In this document: positions 63,324 to 64,000 of the stretch, piece after piece
Layout of the letters: each line of letters starts with the position of its first letter
Numbering within the stretch: the stretch's first letter is position 1
Assembly: GCA_025656455.1 (NCBI GenBank)
Contig: JAHXHS010000006.1
Location: 92,096-156,095, forward strand
Reading direction: 5' to 3'
DNA from: Candidatus Thiodiazotropha sp. (ex Epidulcina cf. delphinae)
GTDB lineage: Bacteria; Pseudomonadota; Gammaproteobacteria; Chromatiales; Chromatiaceae
Length of the DNA: 64,000 nt
The notes under the pieces: generated by a model
The model's input: only the letters and a program-made list of their open reading frames with translations
The model's database searches: none
Told to the model about the DNA's origin: nothing
Translations under genes and position numbers: made by a program

Positions 63324-64000
63324 TTAATATGCTGCAGCCCCAACTCCCCCTACTAGTAAACATATCTCTGGTGCCAACGTACATGCAACAACGATACATG
63401 CACCACCAACAAGGACGAATCCTGCCTGACAAGTATCTCCACACATTGAAGACTCGTTTGTACTTTCATCTCCTGGGTAAGGCATACTGTCAGGCCTTGG
63501 ATGTGTACTCCATTTCCCTGTTTGATGGTGTTGGCACTCTACTTGGTTTCTCCTAGGTGGCTTAAACTCTCTACACTTTTTCCCTGGTTTATTGCTATTT
63601 TGTCCAGCCGAACCACCTGTCGCACCTCTCTCACCACGTGGCTCTTGACCATTTAAGTCATACCAAACCAAAGGGTTAGCTAATGCGTACAAATATGAGT
63701 TTAAACCACCATCAAGACCAATTGGATCAGATTGGAGGTATCTACCCGTGCTTGGATCGTAGTCTCGGAAGTAGTTCTGGTAGCTACCGGTTTCTTGATC
63801 GAAGTACTGGCCAGGAAACCTCAAATTCACCCTAACCGCCACCCCATCCCCATCCGGATCCTCTTGCGGCGCGGTAGCACCAAACGCATCGCTCTCCCAC
63901 CGCCATACGACCTCACCCGCATCGTCGGTCGCGGACCGCGGCGTATTGAGATGGTCGGCATGCAGATAGTGCAGCGCTCCATCCGCCTCTACCTGCACGA
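63324..64000 (-). CDS. Rhs protein, C-terminal part (5' end outside window)
   Basis: The frame runs off the right edge. It has the Rhs core end: LHYLHADHLNTPRSATDDAG, WRWESDAFGATAP, RFPGQYFDQETGSYQNYFRDYDPSTGRYLQSDPIGLDGGLNSYLYALANPL. The variable tail (~110 residues, 63324-63660) is unlike any toxin domain I know. It has a Gly/Ser/Lys-rich stretch, Cys/His pairs (VECQHHQTGKWSTHP), then a Cys-rich hydrophobic end (TCQAGFVLVGGACIVVAC) that could insert in a membrane. Confidence 0.88.
   Translation of the reverse strand, partial: VQVEADGALHYLHADHLNTPRSATDDAGEVVWRWESDAFGATAPQEDPDGDGVAVRVNLRFPGQYFDQETGSYQNYFRDYDPSTGRYLQSDPIGLDGGLNSYLYALANPLVWYDLNGQEPRGERGATGGSAGQNSNKPGKKCREFKPPRRNQVECQHHQTGKWSTHPRPDSMPYPGDESTNESSMCGDTCQAGFVLVGGACIVVACTLAPEICLLVGGVGAAAY

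Overview
The window is chromosomal DNA of a Gammaproteobacterium. The block ponA / pilMNOPQ-aroK-aroB-damX-gltB-gltD, the hexameric-type citrate synthase, YcgL, a DUF3135 protein, an XrtA/PEP-CTERM ATPase and a PEP-CTERM protein together suggest an environmental or symbiotic, possibly sulfur-oxidising, Chromatiales-like lineage. That placement is inference from gene content and order; no rRNA or other decisive marker is present. I saw no tRNA, rRNA or CRISPR array.

Layout. 1-6.2 kb: end of an EAL-CZB protein, a small unknown gene, the XrtA-type ATPase (minus strand), then a plus-strand signalling unit (hybrid histidine kinase, REC-PAS regulator, ArsR-type regulator). 6.3-24.9 kb, all minus strand: an orphan antitoxin beside a toxin remnant, ycgL, glgP, gltD, gltB, damX-like, aroB, aroK and the type IV pilus genes pilQPONM, with ponA diverging to the right. 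28-39 kb: central metabolism (gltA, sucCD, ppk2, a 6-phosphofructokinase) with a KamA-like radical SAM enzyme, a secreted dienelactone hydrolase-like protein and a secreted nuclease. 39.8-50.1 kb: rpmE, DUF3135, an H-NS-like protein, a large GGDEF/EAL protein, hemW, a TRAP binding protein, uvrD and glk. 50.2-55.5 kb: a peroxide/iron cluster (dihaem peroxidase, Fur-family regulator, short rubrerythrin, Fe-S protein, encapsulated-ferritin-like protein, DUF3501). 55.8-57.1 kb: two envelope lipoproteins.

57.2-64 kb is accessory DNA: a RES/Xre toxin-antitoxin pair, a PEP-CTERM protein, a glmS 3' fragment cut off at a direct repeat, a ribbon-helix-helix plus coiled-coil gene pair between two copies of that repeat, a VapBC pair, a SymE-like toxin, and the end of an Rhs protein with a Sel1-repeat protein where an immunity gene is expected.

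The intergenic DNA is rich in palindromic elements. Two short elements have perfect terminal inverted repeats (29 bp at 31576-31735; 34 bp at 41393-41576), one longer element has 27-28 bp ends (19402-19860), a 78-bp sequence occurs twice 19 kb apart in opposite orientation, and three palindromes share TTAACCCGG ends. The most interesting leads are the peroxide cluster with its two PerR-like palindromes and shell-less ferritin-like protein, the direct-repeat-bounded RHH/coiled-coil unit at the broken glmS, and the Rhs tail/Sel1/SymE group.
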